Source: Acanthosoma haemorrhoidale
Taxonomy: Eukaryota > Arthropoda > Insecta > Hemiptera > Acanthosomatidae
Assembly: GCA_930367205.1 (NCBI GenBank)
Contig: OV884011.1
Coordinates: forward strand, 137,181,437 to 137,245,436
Direction of reading: 5' to 3'
DNA length: 64,000 bases
The stretch's first letter is position 1. Each line of letters starts with the position of its first letter. The notes beneath the pieces are model-generated. The model had not been told where the DNA came from, ran no database searches, and saw only the letters and a list, made by a program, of their open reading frames with translations. Below are positions 47,764 through 60,900 of this stretch, piece after piece. The position numbers and the translations under genes are program-made.

Positions 47764-47975
47764 CAAGCTCTAAAAGAATTAGCGTGGAGATACAAATTCT
47801 ATGTCAACGGACAGCCTAAGAAACGTATCAATTTTCAAAATGCATTCAATAGCTCCTGAATTTATCTCGTGCAAAAAAAACATTACTTACCAGGGTATTT
47901 ATTTATTCCAATCATCTTATCACCATATTTATTTATCTTCTAATACAAAGGAATAGGAATGAATATTATTATATC
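47764..47975 (+). repeat. unnamed dispersed repeat, copy 2
   Basis: This is the second copy of the repeat at 44,096-44,270, in the same orientation and about 3.6 kb away. The solo-LTR-like sequence lies between the two copies. Confidence 0.65.
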
Positions 47976-48293
47976 TGCATTATTCTATGCAAATATAACT
48001 CTACATTATTGATAACTATGGTATCACAGCCGCTGATGATAAATGTTCAACGAAATAAAACTCTTTAGTTTGATTAGTTGATTAAAGGCAACCCAGCCCA
48101 AAAAGTTTTAATATTACAAACGTAACAATGCGTAGCAAAATATTAATTATAATTATAAGATTAATTACAAAAGTAGCGAGTAATTGGCCATTTGCGATAA
48201 CTAATTATCTATATCCTACACATGTGCTTATCATTCGGTAATTACGGACATGGCAGGCGTGAACGCACCCTTGATCCCGGCATGTCAATGGGA

Positions 48294-48308
48294 AGGTCAA
48301 TTTGACCT
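48294..48308. promoter_or_regulatory. perfect inverted AGGTCA half-sites with 3-bp spacer
   Basis: AGGTCA ATT TGACCT is a perfect IR3 palindrome, the arrangement bound by estrogen-receptor-type nuclear receptors. No gene is known beside it, so function is unproven and chance is possible. Confidence 0.25.
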
Positions 48309-48309
48309 C

Positions 48310-51300
48310 ACCCAGCTGGCTCTTCGAGTAGTACAAATCGCCTTGCTTTAATGCAATCCACTAGCATTAAATAGTTACAAGATGGCCTTAGGATTGATCG
48401 ATTGCCTTTGGATTTGTCGGTTAAACCGATTCGTTCTTGTAGCACGGATTGAAATCCCATCGGACAGCTTCGTTACTATGCAAATAGAAGCGATATATTA
48501 CACAGACGTCTTGCACCGAAGTACTTCTAGCTTGTATGTTTATGGACACAGTGTCCGACTTTGGTTTCGTCTCGGTACAAATTGATTTTTTCAATACCAT
48601 TTAGTCCTGCTTAGTAATCTACCTTATAAATATAAGGTTAATATTTAAATAAATATATATGCATGGACGTCTACTCAATCGGTCCTTGTAGGATCAGATA
48701 ATTTGCCAAGAACTTCTACTTATTATAAATTGATTATTATTAATTAAAAAATTAAAATAGTCAAACAAATAAAAGTTTTGATCTGGCCCCGATGAGTGTG
48801 CTGCATATCTCTCGCTCCACTATTTAAAAATGTATTTCATTCTACCTATAACATTTTTTGAATAATAAAAACCCTTTGAACCAGCTTTGATCAATCATTT
48901 CCCATATGTGTAGTAAGTCTTAGAGGACTAATAACCTTATGCAGCACAGGCAACGAAGAAAAACAAAACTGACATAGTTCTAAAATTTGGTACAGTTATT
49001 TAGGGGAGTGTCCTGTACCACATACTAAACGCCCCCGAAGGGGGGGGGGGGGTTAGTGCGAGGGGGCCAGAGCAGTTTAAAGTTTATTTTTTTTCAAATT
49101 TCTCACAAACTAGTGATTTTAGCGTAAATTGTATACAAAATTAAAGTACCTAAAATTGCATATAAAAATGTTTTTATTCTTTTTTTTACGTTTATGTCTC
49201 ATGAGATAGCGAGCCTTTAAATAACAGGAATTTTAACGCTGTTTATTTTATTAATTTCATTCTGTTTATTTTCAGCGTATTTTCAGAATTGGCGTATTTA
49301 TTAAAAACCTTTTAGTTTTATCTTTTTTTTTTTCATTCTTAAAGGAAATTTTGTAAACAGCGTAATTTTTTCTAAAATTACCAGATATATTTGAGCAGCG
49401 AGATATTTTAGAACCCTGAAAAAAATACCTATAAGCGTTTTCCCTCAACCTCACCCCCCACCGTCAGGAAATTTTGCGCATATATATAAAATGATGCGTT
49501 AGGATTAAGCTGGGTGGCAGGACGAATGATCATTCTTTCAGATCAGAGACCCGCTAAGAGAGCTCATATTAGCATGAGAGATGATTTTAACATAAGCTGT
49601 ACCAAGTAAAGGGGTGTTAGTGAAAAAAAAGTACCTTGAATAATGCTTATGTTTAATTCCCTATTAGCATGTCCGTAATAATATTTTATTTATGTGGCTT
49701 AGAGGGATTTGAAAGTAAAGGCCGGTTGACAATCCAATAGGTAAGTAGAAAATTTTGTAAGTGGATGTACACCACAATGGATTTCGAAAGAGTAAGTGTG
49801 ATTCATTACACTCCTAAATTTTTATTTACTGTCGTATTCGGACACTGCCTAGTACTTTAAAAAACAATACTGTGGTAAAGCAGGGAAGACCACCCTCCAG
49901 TTATATTTATTGGTATAATCTCAAGTTCATTGAGATCATTGTCTCGAATGCACTTTAGCAACTTTAGGAGTCATCAATATCCTAGAAACCTGAAAGCAAA
50001 AGAATACCTCTCTAATCTACCTGTGACCTTATGCGCAAGTACACTTCTATCTATAAAAAATAATCTTTGAAAAAACAAACAATAGATAAAGCACCTTTGC
50101 AAACAATACGTAATACGTTATCTGACAAGCACGGGGCAATTTTATGACGACACCAATACTGTTCCTCCATCTCCATCCGTAATTGATCAGCAGTAAATGA
50201 AAAAAATATCAGAAAAAAAAATGATATATTCCTATCGCGATCTACTTTAGTTTTATTTGTCCACAGAAGTTTGTGACCTTCTGATCCTGCGAAGATCCTC
50301 GTCTTCAAAATGGAGCAGTGACACACTTCTCACTGCTCACGCAGCATCTCCACTGATCGGCTATAAATATTATATCATCCGGTCGAACTTTTATCACAAA
50401 CAGCTCGTGTCAAATTTATCACTAAAAATTAAATATGAGATTCCCGACTAATAGAAACTATATTCAAAACTCCGAATATTATACATGGGCTAAATAATAG
50501 CCATTTTTCATTGCCCGCGGGTTGTCCAGTTATAGTTATTAGGTATTCGCTTTTTTGAGTGCCAGTACCAGTTTTTCTGCTTGGATGTCCAGTCCTGCTA
50601 AACCAGTCGAGTTTTTCTCGCCCTTCCCGATTTAAGTATTTATGACATTATTGAAATTAAAACAATATTCCATAATCGCCTTATGGAAACCCAAGTTGAA
50701 AAGCGAATATGCTAATGCATCGCAGTATCTCACGCCATTATCAAGCTTGGGACAGCTCCCATTGAATTCACTATTATTTTCTGATTTCAACACCCTTCAT
50801 ACATTTTGCTTAGTTCAGTTCGGCATATAGTCTAAAAATTTAATTTATTTTATAATATATTATTATCCGGTGATAGCATTGTTGTAAGTTAATGAGCGAG
50901 GTACGTAAGAACGTATGAGCTGCCGAAACCACGGTGAGGGTGAGATGAAGTCGCCATTCCATACTTCTTCGACATGTTATGGTGCACGAAGGTCTTCAAC
51001 ATGCCTGAATGATGGCAATATCCTCGTTTGACGTGACCTCACTCTTTTCGCGCCAAATTAATTCGCTGTATCGTTAGATTTAGCTCACCAATGTTGGTTT
51101 AAGTGTTTCCATACAATAACTAGAATTTTTTACAACTTTTAGAATTTTCCAAGTCGTTTTAGGATTCTCGATATCCTAGCCACCACTGATGCAAGACGTA
51201 GATTTGCGTATGGATGTTTGAAAATATGTCCTCAGACACTATCCATGATTCACCTGAGGAAAGTCACTAATCAATTGGTATTTACAAAGTACACGACAAC

Positions 51301-52365
51301 AATTTATTGTTGAAAGCCCTCAGGACAATAAAGGAAACGATTTTGTCATTAAACAAATCTTGTATTCCATCCATAGTTAAATAATCTTCGTAGAGGAGAG
51401 TCTTTTAAAAGAAAAGAAAGAAAATCTTTATTATGAAATGCAATAAAAAAAATGTTATATATACAAATATTAAGAGTTACGTTACTACGTATTAGGTGGA
51501 ATGTGTAGGGATGAGTAGGGTCTGGGGCTGATGCTAAGACATATATGTATAAGAAAAGGATAAGATTCTGGGAAGTAGGGAGGGAGGTCTGGGAGGGATG
51601 CGGTTGCTTACTTAAAAATAACAGGGAACCATCAGTGACTCGTGATGAAGTCACGAGACAGGTATACAGTTCTGCTCTATTTGTTCTTAGTATTATAAAA
51701 CTCATGAAATTCAACCCAAAACTGGATCAGTATATCATACAAACACAGATTACATCATACATTTATTATTACTTTTCCCAATTATCAAACTTAATAGGCA
51801 AATACTTTTTGAGCTGATCCAATGAAAAATCATGTCTGAATAATTGTAACCTAACATTTTTATAGAATCTCCTAAAAGTCTATGTCTGGGAAAACCACTT
51901 TAATTCAAAAAACTAAAAAAAAGGACCCTGATAACACAAAATATTGTATCAGTAGATAAGAACATCAAATTATTTTGAAATAAAAATATATATTCAGATA
52001 GATGAAGGTTAAATTTGGCAGAACTTACGCCATACTGTTGATTCGATGTATGTGCACAACAAGATATATTGCTTAACCTATCAACCTTTGCTGGTTTTGT
52101 TTTATTTCATTATTGGGTGGTTCATTAGAGGGTGGTTTACGTAACTAGATATTGTATTTCTACATCTAGATAATTTTTCTAATATTTCGAGGCGTATCAA
52201 CTCCACATTTATTTTTCTTAAGTACAGCAATAAAATTGTTTTTCTTAAGTTCTATTTTTCTTAAGTTCAGTTAGCAACTTACCTCTAGTGTAGCTACTTA
52301 CTATGAATGGACCCCCCCCCCTGTATGATGTGTGTACCCTTCATTGTACGATAGTGAGTGAATCT
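48310..52365. other. intergenic, repeat-derived, mostly unassigned
   Basis: It includes a run of 13 G at 49,040-49,052 preceded by CCCCC (a possible G-rich hairpin) and, at about 51,395-51,540, an A/T-rich tract reminiscent of a LINE 3' end in minus orientation (TCTTTATTATGAAATGCAAT). Open frames at 48,382, 50,051, 50,642 and 51,349 match nothing I know. Confidence 0.4.
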
Positions 52366-52369
52366 TAAG

Positions 52370-52495
52370 CTTATCTTCAAAGGGGTATTGGTGCCCCTCC
52401 CCCCCTCAGTCAGGGTTGACAAGCAATATGTAATAACAGTAACAGTAACTAAGAGAGTGCAGCGGAGGCAAACACAGCGAGGAGGTCTATTGTTC
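52370..52495 (+). repeat. about 125-bp direct repeat, copy 1
   Basis: It shares with 53,205-53,329 the blocks TATTGGTGCCCCTCC, TTGACAAGCA, TAATAACAGTAAC and GAGGCAAACAC.GCGAGGAGG in order, about 89% identical by eye. The copies lie about 835 bases apart in the same orientation, like terminal repeats around an insert. Confidence 0.75.
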
Positions 52496-52849
52496 TTATG
52501 CATATAATATAATCTATATCATGACTATATTATATGCCAACTATACCATAGCCAGAGCACATAAGTTACATATTATAGGTATAATGAGAATTATATGTTT
52601 TATTACTCCGTTGTCAAGTCATCCAAAATGGTGGATATTTGATTATTATATCTCAGCCATCATAACATATAATAATAAACGCAGAGAATCTATTACAAAG
52701 TAAGAAAATAAATAATTGCTTTTGTCAGCAGTGAGGGCTTGTGCATTATTCTTCGTCCCATCAAAAATTTATTTATTTTCATTTTTAACTTCAACTGATA
52801 CAAAACACATCGATCCACTAAGGGCTAATAATAACAATAATAATCGTAT

Positions 52850-53160
52850 TTATTTTCAGATAAATTTACAAATACAAATCAACTACAATTACAAACTCAA
52901 AATACAATACACGGAGGATATCCCAGGTAAATATATAAAATTGATAAATCATTTTCCTAATTAACATCTGAGCACTGGCTAGTTTTCTCTTCTTACGGCC
53001 TGAGCGTCTACGGCTATTGCGCTCTCCTTCAGCTTCCGCAGCTACGAAGCGGCGATGATTCTGCAGAAGTAGAGTAGAAGCATGGGGGATCTCCCAGATC
53101 CATGCCTCCTTCTCCATACTCGGGAGAGTGACAATACTGTGGGTGAACATGGAGATCCAT
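52850..53160 (+). mobile_element. LINE 3'-region-like fragment between the direct repeats
   Basis: The minus strand contains GGCTGAAGGAGAGCGCAATA followed by GCCGTAGACGC, which resembles the GGCTGAAAAAGAGCGCAAGA / GCCACAGACGC segment in the Jockey-like copy at 61.74 kb. Because that copy carries it on the plus strand with minus-strand coding, this fragment is in the opposite (plus) orientation. No RT motifs are present. Confidence 0.4.
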
Positions 53161-53204
53161 AGGCTATATTCCTATATTATGTGAATTAATTATTTACTAG
53201 TTAC

Positions 53205-53329
53205 TATCTTCATAGGGTTATTGGTGCCCCTCCCCCCTCAGTCAGGATTGACAAGCAGTACGTAATAACAGTAACACTAACAGAGAGAGTGCAGGGGAGG
53301 CAAACACGGCGAGGAGGTCGATTGTTTAC
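53205..53329 (+). repeat. about 125-bp direct repeat, copy 2
   Basis: Second copy of the repeat at 52,370-52,495; see there for the shared blocks. Confidence 0.75.
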
Positions 53330-53694
53330 ATAAAGCCTGTTTATCATTCAGCGGTGACTCAAGCTAAAAATAAACACCACGTGATCAGTGGCTCTGTTAT
53401 CTGTGCTATCACCTCGGGAGCTCGTGTTGTCGGTGGCCCCACCCCCGCGGGGGTCAACGCTGTTGCGTCAATTGCATCTTTTGCATCTTCCATCTCAACT
53501 TATATCAACCGCTCAATTCAAAGTTATCAACTGAATTGTGTTTTTCTTTAAATGTTCATAAACGAAATAAAGACTTAGAAAGTAAAGAAACACGCACACA
53601 AGAAATACAAATGATATGCTTGCAAAGACACTTGGTATTTAATCAAAAAAACTTTCTTTTATCGCTTGAAATCGCCTTTCCAAAAAAAACTTTT

Positions 53695-54250
53695 TTCTCA
53701 AAAAAATTCTTTATTGTTATAAAATGCCAATCAGATTTATTGGGCAATAAGTAACAGTGTACAACGTTCACAGTCATACCATTTTTACAATTCTTCATTC
53801 ACTCGCTCACAGACATACAGACTTCTCAAATAGCCCAGAGACCTCGATCCACATGGTTTCACATGGCTGTCCCCTCCCTCACATACGAAAGAGGAAACTT
53901 GGAGTCTTGGGAAGACCCCCACGCTCCTTTATCAGCCGCGGCACTGGATACAAGCTAGTGGAGGCTGACTAAGAGTCACTTGGTGGAAGTGAGAGAGGAA
54001 TAGGTGAAGTGAGGAAATCTTCAACTGTCGTGCCATGAGTATGGTTTTTATGAGGAAGGTGAGGTGTGAAGGGACATCAGCAGTGTATAGGTTATAGTGG
54101 CTGGTACCCATAACACTGCCTTGTAGAACTGCTTTTATGGGATAGTATAATAGTTAGAAGATTCTACACCGCAGTGGACTTGGAACCAGCGGTTTCAAAG
54201 GTTTTTGGATTCGACAATTGGAAGTAGACGTTTTAATAGGAGCTTTTTAA
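53695..54250 (-). mobile_element. Jockey-like LINE, internally deleted: RT motif B joined to the 3' end
   Basis: On the minus strand from about 54,240 the sequence reads PIKAVLQGSVMGTSHYNLYT then ADVPS, the degraded AGVPQGS..GP..YLLYTADLP block (RT motif B). Before the YADD box it passes into the 3' region, which matches 61.5-61.75 kb (CATTCACTCGCTCA, CAGCCCAGAG, GTCTTGGGAAGACCCCCACG). The terminal TTTATTGTTATAAAATG resembles the other two 3' ends. Large internal parts are missing. Confidence 0.75.
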
Positions 54251-54259
54251 AGGTTTTTA

Positions 54260-55825
54260 AGGGGGTAGAGAGTAGGCTATGGGACGGTAAGATGAGTAGA
54301 AGACAGTAACGAAGTAGAAGGTGAATTAGTATTGGCATAATCCAAAAAATAAAAAACAAATTGGTTAAGTGTGCAGGACCCCACATTTTAGAAAAGATTA
54401 TTTTCTTATAGAATTAGTTTAATTTTTGGCATCATTGGAACATTAAATGAAACTACCGCACAAAAATGAGGTACTAAAATATCACCAATCAGGTCGAGTT
54501 CAAATTATGAACACGATTTTAATGACATTGCTAGATACTGTGTAATTACAGTTCAAAAATCAAATAAATCAAATCGCATATTATTAATAATGTTTAATTT
54601 TATATCCTATTTTCAATATGATTGATAAACATTTATTGTTGTATTGCAATATTTATACAATAAATAGCTTTGACGTCAGGTGATTTAATGAATCTTGATA
54701 TAAAATTTGAGGGACTCGCAACCAACAGCACAAACATGCTCATACAAAGAGAAGAATAGGTGAATACAAAAAAATTATGACTTAAAAAAAATAAACAATA
54801 CCCTTAAAACTATTGAACTCCGCTGTAACGAATTAAATGCGCTATTTCAACTCAAAGCGTTGTCTTAATATATATCCTTGAAATGTTTTTTTTTTTTTGT
54901 GGGTTACCGTCTCATATTAATTGAAGTGACTACAATTAATTAATTCGCCCTAATTGTGATAAAAAATCAGAACGTTGGGGTGTTGTTTTCAGTGACCGTG
55001 AGCACTGGCAATTGTATTAGTGTGCCTTGAAGTACGGAAGTGGGAGGTACTTCGTTCAGTACCTCATTATTAATTAATACTGCAGCCGTAAAATTGACCA
55101 CAACGAGTGGAGACTGAAACGAAGCTTTGTGTCTTTAAAGTTGCCGAGATAAGAAATCACAAATACACCTTTAGATAAGCTAATGATAAGACATATAAGA
55201 GCATACATTTTTAACAGTCATGTACTTTTGAATTCTACAGTCTATGTATTTTCTCTTTTTAATTCCTTGTAAAGGCAGAATCTTTGTGCGTAAAAGAGTT
55301 GTCTCTCACACCTAATCCCAACAAAGGCTGTAGACAGTACATTTTTAAATCTTGAAATAATACTTCGAGAATTTTTTTCCCTTGAATTAGAAGTCAGTAT
55401 ACTAAACACTATATTACGGGACAGGCTACAGGGACGATAGAGATATTATGTGCCGAAACGTCAATCACAATTGTATTTTTTCGAAAATTTAACATTCTTT
55501 CAACAAAATCCGATATCCCAACAAATAATCCACTCATTGCCTATGTTCATTAATTCATTACATAAACCAACTTCCTGCCTGTTTATAGCTATGATACGCA
55601 GTCACCTTGAAGGGTTCGAGCTTTTTTTTTTCTTTTTTTTCTTTCAAAACCTCTTTATTGATAATATATATACAATGACAAAAATAAATAAATAAATTTG
55701 GAATTACAGCTGTCTCCTCGTGCTGCATTCGCAGATGCATATTAAGGAGTGCATAAAATATAATACTTTCAGATTGTTGTTAATAAGTCCAATACACATA
55801 CACTCACTAGGTGATGAGGCTCAAC
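54260..55825. other. intergenic, mostly unassigned
   Basis: A T-rich tract at 55,620-55,660 followed by CAAAACCTCTTTATTGATAA may be the 3' tail of another minus-strand retroelement. Nothing else could be supported. Confidence 0.35.
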
Positions 55826-55830
55826 TTCAG

Positions 55831-55958
55831 CTTGCGACCGTGGACAGGGGTTCGAGCTGTTGGTGACTACAGTACTTGATGAGGGAGTCAGGGTCAAGCT
55901 CCATTTGTTGACCACCCTCCTTGTGTTGTTCAGCTCTGGCTGCTCCGAGCCCCCTCGG
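55831..55958 (+). CDS. candidate internal exon of an unidentified gene
   Basis: A 128-base open segment is bounded by a good acceptor (CTCAACTTCAG) and a good donor (CGG then GTAAGA). With a two-base lead it encodes 42 residues including GQGFELLVTTVLDEGVRVKL and HLLTTLLVLFSSGC. It is much richer in G and C than its flanks, as a real exon in this genome would be. I cannot name the protein; the leucine-rich helix pattern is compatible with a HEAT/armadillo-like repeat. No partner exons were found nearby. Confidence 0.35.
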
Positions 55959-55959
55959 G

Positions 55960-58900
55960 TAAGACGGGACCTATCAGCCTACAGCAGTAGCTCCTCATAT
56001 GAAAACATTAACATCGTAGTTCTGTCATTTAAGCGAACAGTTTTCTAAAGCGATTGCTGACTTTAACCCAAAGGACAAGCTATCTTATCTTATAGTTGAT
56101 TTGTTTATGTGCAATAAACGTCAAGATTGAGGTAGAGAAAGACACTGCTTCCCCGAACGCGTGATCGTTTTGTTGAGAACAATCATTGTTGAGTGGGGAG
56201 GTAGGGCCCACAATCTTTAAATGAACAATATTACTTTGTTCAGGTAAAAAGTGCAATTTACACCGCACTGTTGAAAAGTTGTTATTAACGTAATTAGCAA
56301 AGCTTTTGTACTGGTGCGGAAAAGTAGTTGCTTGCACGCTAATTCAGTGCGAATCTTGTATTTATGAACTCTTCAAATGTTAGCTCGAATGCATTTAATG
56401 ATAACATTTTTTTCTCCTTGATGGTTTTCTAAATAAAGTTTAAACTTTTTATAAAAAATAACATTTTTTGAACCATAATAAAAATCCAGTCATATACAAA
56501 TAATTTTCTTCGGCATTGCATGTAATTTCTTTATTTTTTTACATTTTAAAGGGGAAATTTTAGTTTAGGTTGGTTTAATAGAAAATTATATAAATAATTA
56601 GAAATTAGTACTGTTTTTACAAGTACAACACTGAATTTCGGACATTTTTCCTGGTCAGTTGAGGATTGTAGCCAGTTCAAGAAATTATAAAAAATAAATT
56701 GTAAATAATAAAATAATGGCACAGTCGTAGAATATCGTCTCTATTTAGCAGAAACCTGTCATAGGCATTTTTTTTTAAAACCTTGAACCGCTTACTAATT
56801 AGTAAATATATTTTTAATTAAACTTGTATGGAGTTTTATAAACACATTCAAGAAAATGAATTATACTTGGAATCAGTTATTAATAAGAAAATAGAAATGT
56901 AGACTATGTAAACATCTACTTTTTTATTTATTAAAACCATTTGGTACACCTCCTACAGTTGCTTCTTTATTAGTTGAAAATCCAAAGGGAATATTCATAC
57001 AAAATACTTTTGTTGATTTTTGGATATCATTTTCATAAATTTCATATTATAACGAGGTAATGTGGGTTCGAGAAATCCAAGAAAAAATAACATGTAGAAA
57101 GCACATGTTACCTTATCTATCAAGCGCTTGTTAAAAAGAAATGTCCTAATTTTTTAATATTGAAAAAAATGGCAACCTAAATCACAGGGGAAAATATCAT
57201 TTAGAAAAACTATAAAGTGAACTATGCAGTCCGTATAACCTCCTTGGGAGTTATGCTAGTTTTCATTACATAAAAGAAAATCTGCTTGTTCACCAGTTTA
57301 GGGTCTGATAATTTATTTTATTAGTTTTTTGTTTTATTTTAACTGATCATTCTTCTGCTGGCTGATGAGCTCGTCATGAGATGTTTTTAGATGATTTTGA
57401 ACTTATTTTTTTTAAGTTACGATTAAGTGATAGTGATAGTAAATTGTCGAATTTACAAAATCTACTTACGGTGATAACATCAACATCTTGATTAAGTTTA
57501 ATATAGAAAAAAAATAAATGCGGGTCCCACAAGTATTGAAAAATTTGTTTCACATATGCTTTAAGATTATTTTAAATTCATTTTAAAAAAATGAAGTTTA
57601 GTTTTTGTCTAAATTGTGTCACAGATAATACCACGTTCATAAAATTATTCAATTTATCTGAAATCTTTGAGGTGTAATCCACAACACTAGTTTTGGGTTA
57701 AATTACAGTACTAAAGAGAACAATGGAAGAAAAAAAAACGTTGAGGTACTGTTTTCTTTTAAGAATAAATATTAGTACTATAGTTAAAGGTATATTAAAG
57801 ACGATAATGTCAAAATAATTTCAAAGATATTTCAAAAAATAATTGCTCTTTGGTCAACATCTTAGCAATATACAACTTTTATGACGCATTTTGGGTTATC
57901 AGGTTATACATTTTTAAAACATAATTTGTTTTAAAGTTTTGGTACTTACTCTCATTAAATTAAATTTTTTTTAATTAAAACCCCATTTTTAATTTTTAGT
58001 ATAAGGACCAATCAATCTGTGAGAAGAAAAATAAGTCTCCTATTGACTACCGAAATAATAAAAGGAATACATGAATGTAGCTATCAATATTTGTTTAATA
58101 TTATTAGAATTATCTAGTGGGGAACATCATATGAAAATTGTACGAACATTTTTTTTTTATTAAATAAATTTATATTTTTTTTTTCTCCGAGTTGAATTGC
58201 CGTCTCTTAGCGTTGACAGAAAACCTCCAATCTAGATTTATCCTTGATAGCAGCAAATTTTTGAACTTTTGCGTAACGTTGCCACTGATTCCACAGTCCG
58301 TAAGCAGTCAGTCATGCCTCTTTCACGTGATAGGGTCTCGAAACATCGAAGGAGCTCTCCAAGTGAGATAACACTATCTACAACGTTAACTAACCATCTA
58401 CTACACACAGATTTTATTGACACAATAAATACGCTAATCTGAACGTTAACCCCGGGCATATTACGTCAATGGCCCTCGACGTGTTTGTATGAACATTTCA
58501 TACACGTGGGAACAATACCTTGCAAATGGAAAAATGCATGCTTAAATGTCGTTGGAATGTTTAGATCATTCGGAAATTCACTCAAAGGATGTTTTTGACG
58601 TATGAACAGACAACGGAAGAAACGCGAAGTGTTGAGTTTGTAAGGACATATATAGAAGTAACGTAAATATAGATTAAATGGAGAAGATAGGGATGGTATT
58701 TAATCAAACTAAGTAGCATGTATGGGGTTTTTGTATTATTAGTAGGATGAGACTGTGTGTAGTATTATATTATCGGTATATTATTATTGAATGATAGTTT
58801 TGTCAGTCATTGTATGTTCTCTGCATGTATCTCCCTATGTTCCTTTAATGTTTTTGTCAGTATCTTTCTATGCCTGTATGTAACTTTGTAAATATTGTGA

Positions 58901-59865
58901 AGGACAATATTGTATTATGTATGTCATTATTTGTATATTATGATGATGATGAATAAAGAGGGTCAGAGTTTTAAAGAATATTTCAAATGGGAATGTTGTT
59001 AAAGGGAGGTAGTTTAAACATCTTCAGGAAGTTATCCATGTCTCAGTGAAGCCCAAAGTTTTACACTTTGATATAGATATATCTAAAATATATGTAAGTG
59101 TTGCATTGACCAATTAAGGGTGGGGGAATGGAAGGCATAGAAAATTATTTTAATGATTTTGGGTTGCCAAATCCGAACTTATATTATTAATCAGAGCGAT
59201 GAGATCTTTGACTTGATCTCCTAAGAATTATAACAAAACATATAATATATGTATTTTTAAGTACTAGCATCATTAAGGGTCTTTTTATATTATTTATATA
59301 TTTAGTATTTATACAGGTTATATGATTGCACATGGCTTGTGTATATTTTTAGCATATTTGGAATATCAAGTCAAACTTACATAATAATTTTAACGAAGTT
59401 TTAGGGTTTCGTCGTCTCTTTCAAAACCATAACCACAAGTGTTCCCACCTGTGTATTGCTATATGTTGAACTCTCCACGTACACAGAATTCGTAAATAAA
59501 GCAGAAATGACATAGATAAATTAACAGTAGTTCTTAGGTCATTTACATGTATAGAGAGAGCCCTTAGTTGGTTCTGGCGATAAGTTACGACAGACCTTTA
59601 ATTTTACATTTGAAAATTTTAATGACTTGTCGTAATTATAAACCTATTAAGCTCCAACAGATATTGCATATTATTAATCAGGATGTCCATATTTTTAATA
59701 TGATATCATTATTGACGTGATAAAAAATATCATAGATTCATTTTGTATTTTATAGTTAAAGCTAATGGCTCTTTATTATTTTTCATAAGTGTGCCTTTAT
59801 TTTTTTACCGAAAGCTTCAAGTAAAACTTCACATAAAATGGATCTTAATGAAACGGGGCCTGCAA
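55960..59865. other. intergenic, nothing recognised
   Basis: Very AT-rich with many homopolymer runs. A 73-codon minus frame with ATG at 58,459 resembles no known family. The stretch 58,620-58,980 ends in GATGATGATGAATAAAGAG and could be the 3' end of a retroelement or transcript. Confidence 0.4.
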
Positions 59866-59985
59866 AAAAAATTTTTTTTTTTTTTTTATTGACAAATTCC
59901 TTTATTGTGCTATAATTACAATCCGCCTTTTATAAGGCAATAAGTAATTAAGATAAATGATCTCATTCATACAATAGCAAAAAAA
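59866..59985 (-). mobile_element. Jockey-like LINE 3' tail, minus orientation
   Basis: An A tail on the minus strand (T run at 59,871-59,887) is followed by TTCCTTTATTGTGCTATAAT, TACAATC.GCCTTTTATAAGG and CAATAAG, matching the 3' end of the copy starting near 61,490. The body is missing. Confidence 0.6.
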
Positions 59986-60900
59986 TTGTGAACATCCTTT
60001 TTTATAATCATTTTAATGACGTTACTTAATTATTATTCAATTTAATACTCACACACATTCTATATTTTGAATACAAATTCGAGATTTTTAATTTGATACC
60101 ATACTCAATATGGACAGAAAAATAGTTAGTTTTTTACTAGTAATTGATTTATTAATCACTCCTAGCTATTTTCACGAGTCCGGTTTAATATGCATAGCTC
60201 TCGACTGTGAGATGATTATACGTAATTAAGTCTCAAGTTCAAGCATCTATTTGTACACGTTCACGTTCGCCAGAATGTCATGAGGTATTAATACATATGC
60301 ATGGTGTTCGAACCACATTAAGAACTTTCCTCCAAACACACGTGCTATAGGCGTCATTGAGTTCTTTCAACGCGGGGGCCGGTTTGTGGTGTCACGTGTT
60401 TCGAGATATTCTCAGAGGAAAATATAACGCGCAGACAGATCGGGGAAAACGGAACCATAGTAGTCATCTAAGAGTGACTTCGAATGAAAATTATGATAGT
60501 CCCTGATAGGGCAATGGCTAATTGTTATATTTGATATCATTCACCCCATATTTACTACTCATTCACTTTCTCATGCATACAGTATTTACAATATACTCGT
60601 TAACATATACAAATGGCCTGTGTTGTTTATGTCAGTGATACACACACTGGCTCAATAAATAGTGGTGCAGTCAGTTAAATCAAATTTGCTTCCTAATAGA
60701 ATTATTTCAGCTTTCAATTCTTTTTTAGTTAATATTAAACGTTTTTAGGGATAAAGGGATAAAATAATTATACTGAAATTTCTATTTTGATTTCTTGTGT
60801 AACTAATCTGATATTTAGCAAAAGGTTTTATCTATTTTTTTTTAACTTTAATTTAAAAAAATTGTTTTGACTCGAACAAATTCCGTGTTGTTTTGCTTTA

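Noticed and set aside
58238..58459. 73-codon minus-strand frame starting with ATG
   Set aside because: No known family, no splice or promoter evidence; length is within chance expectation.
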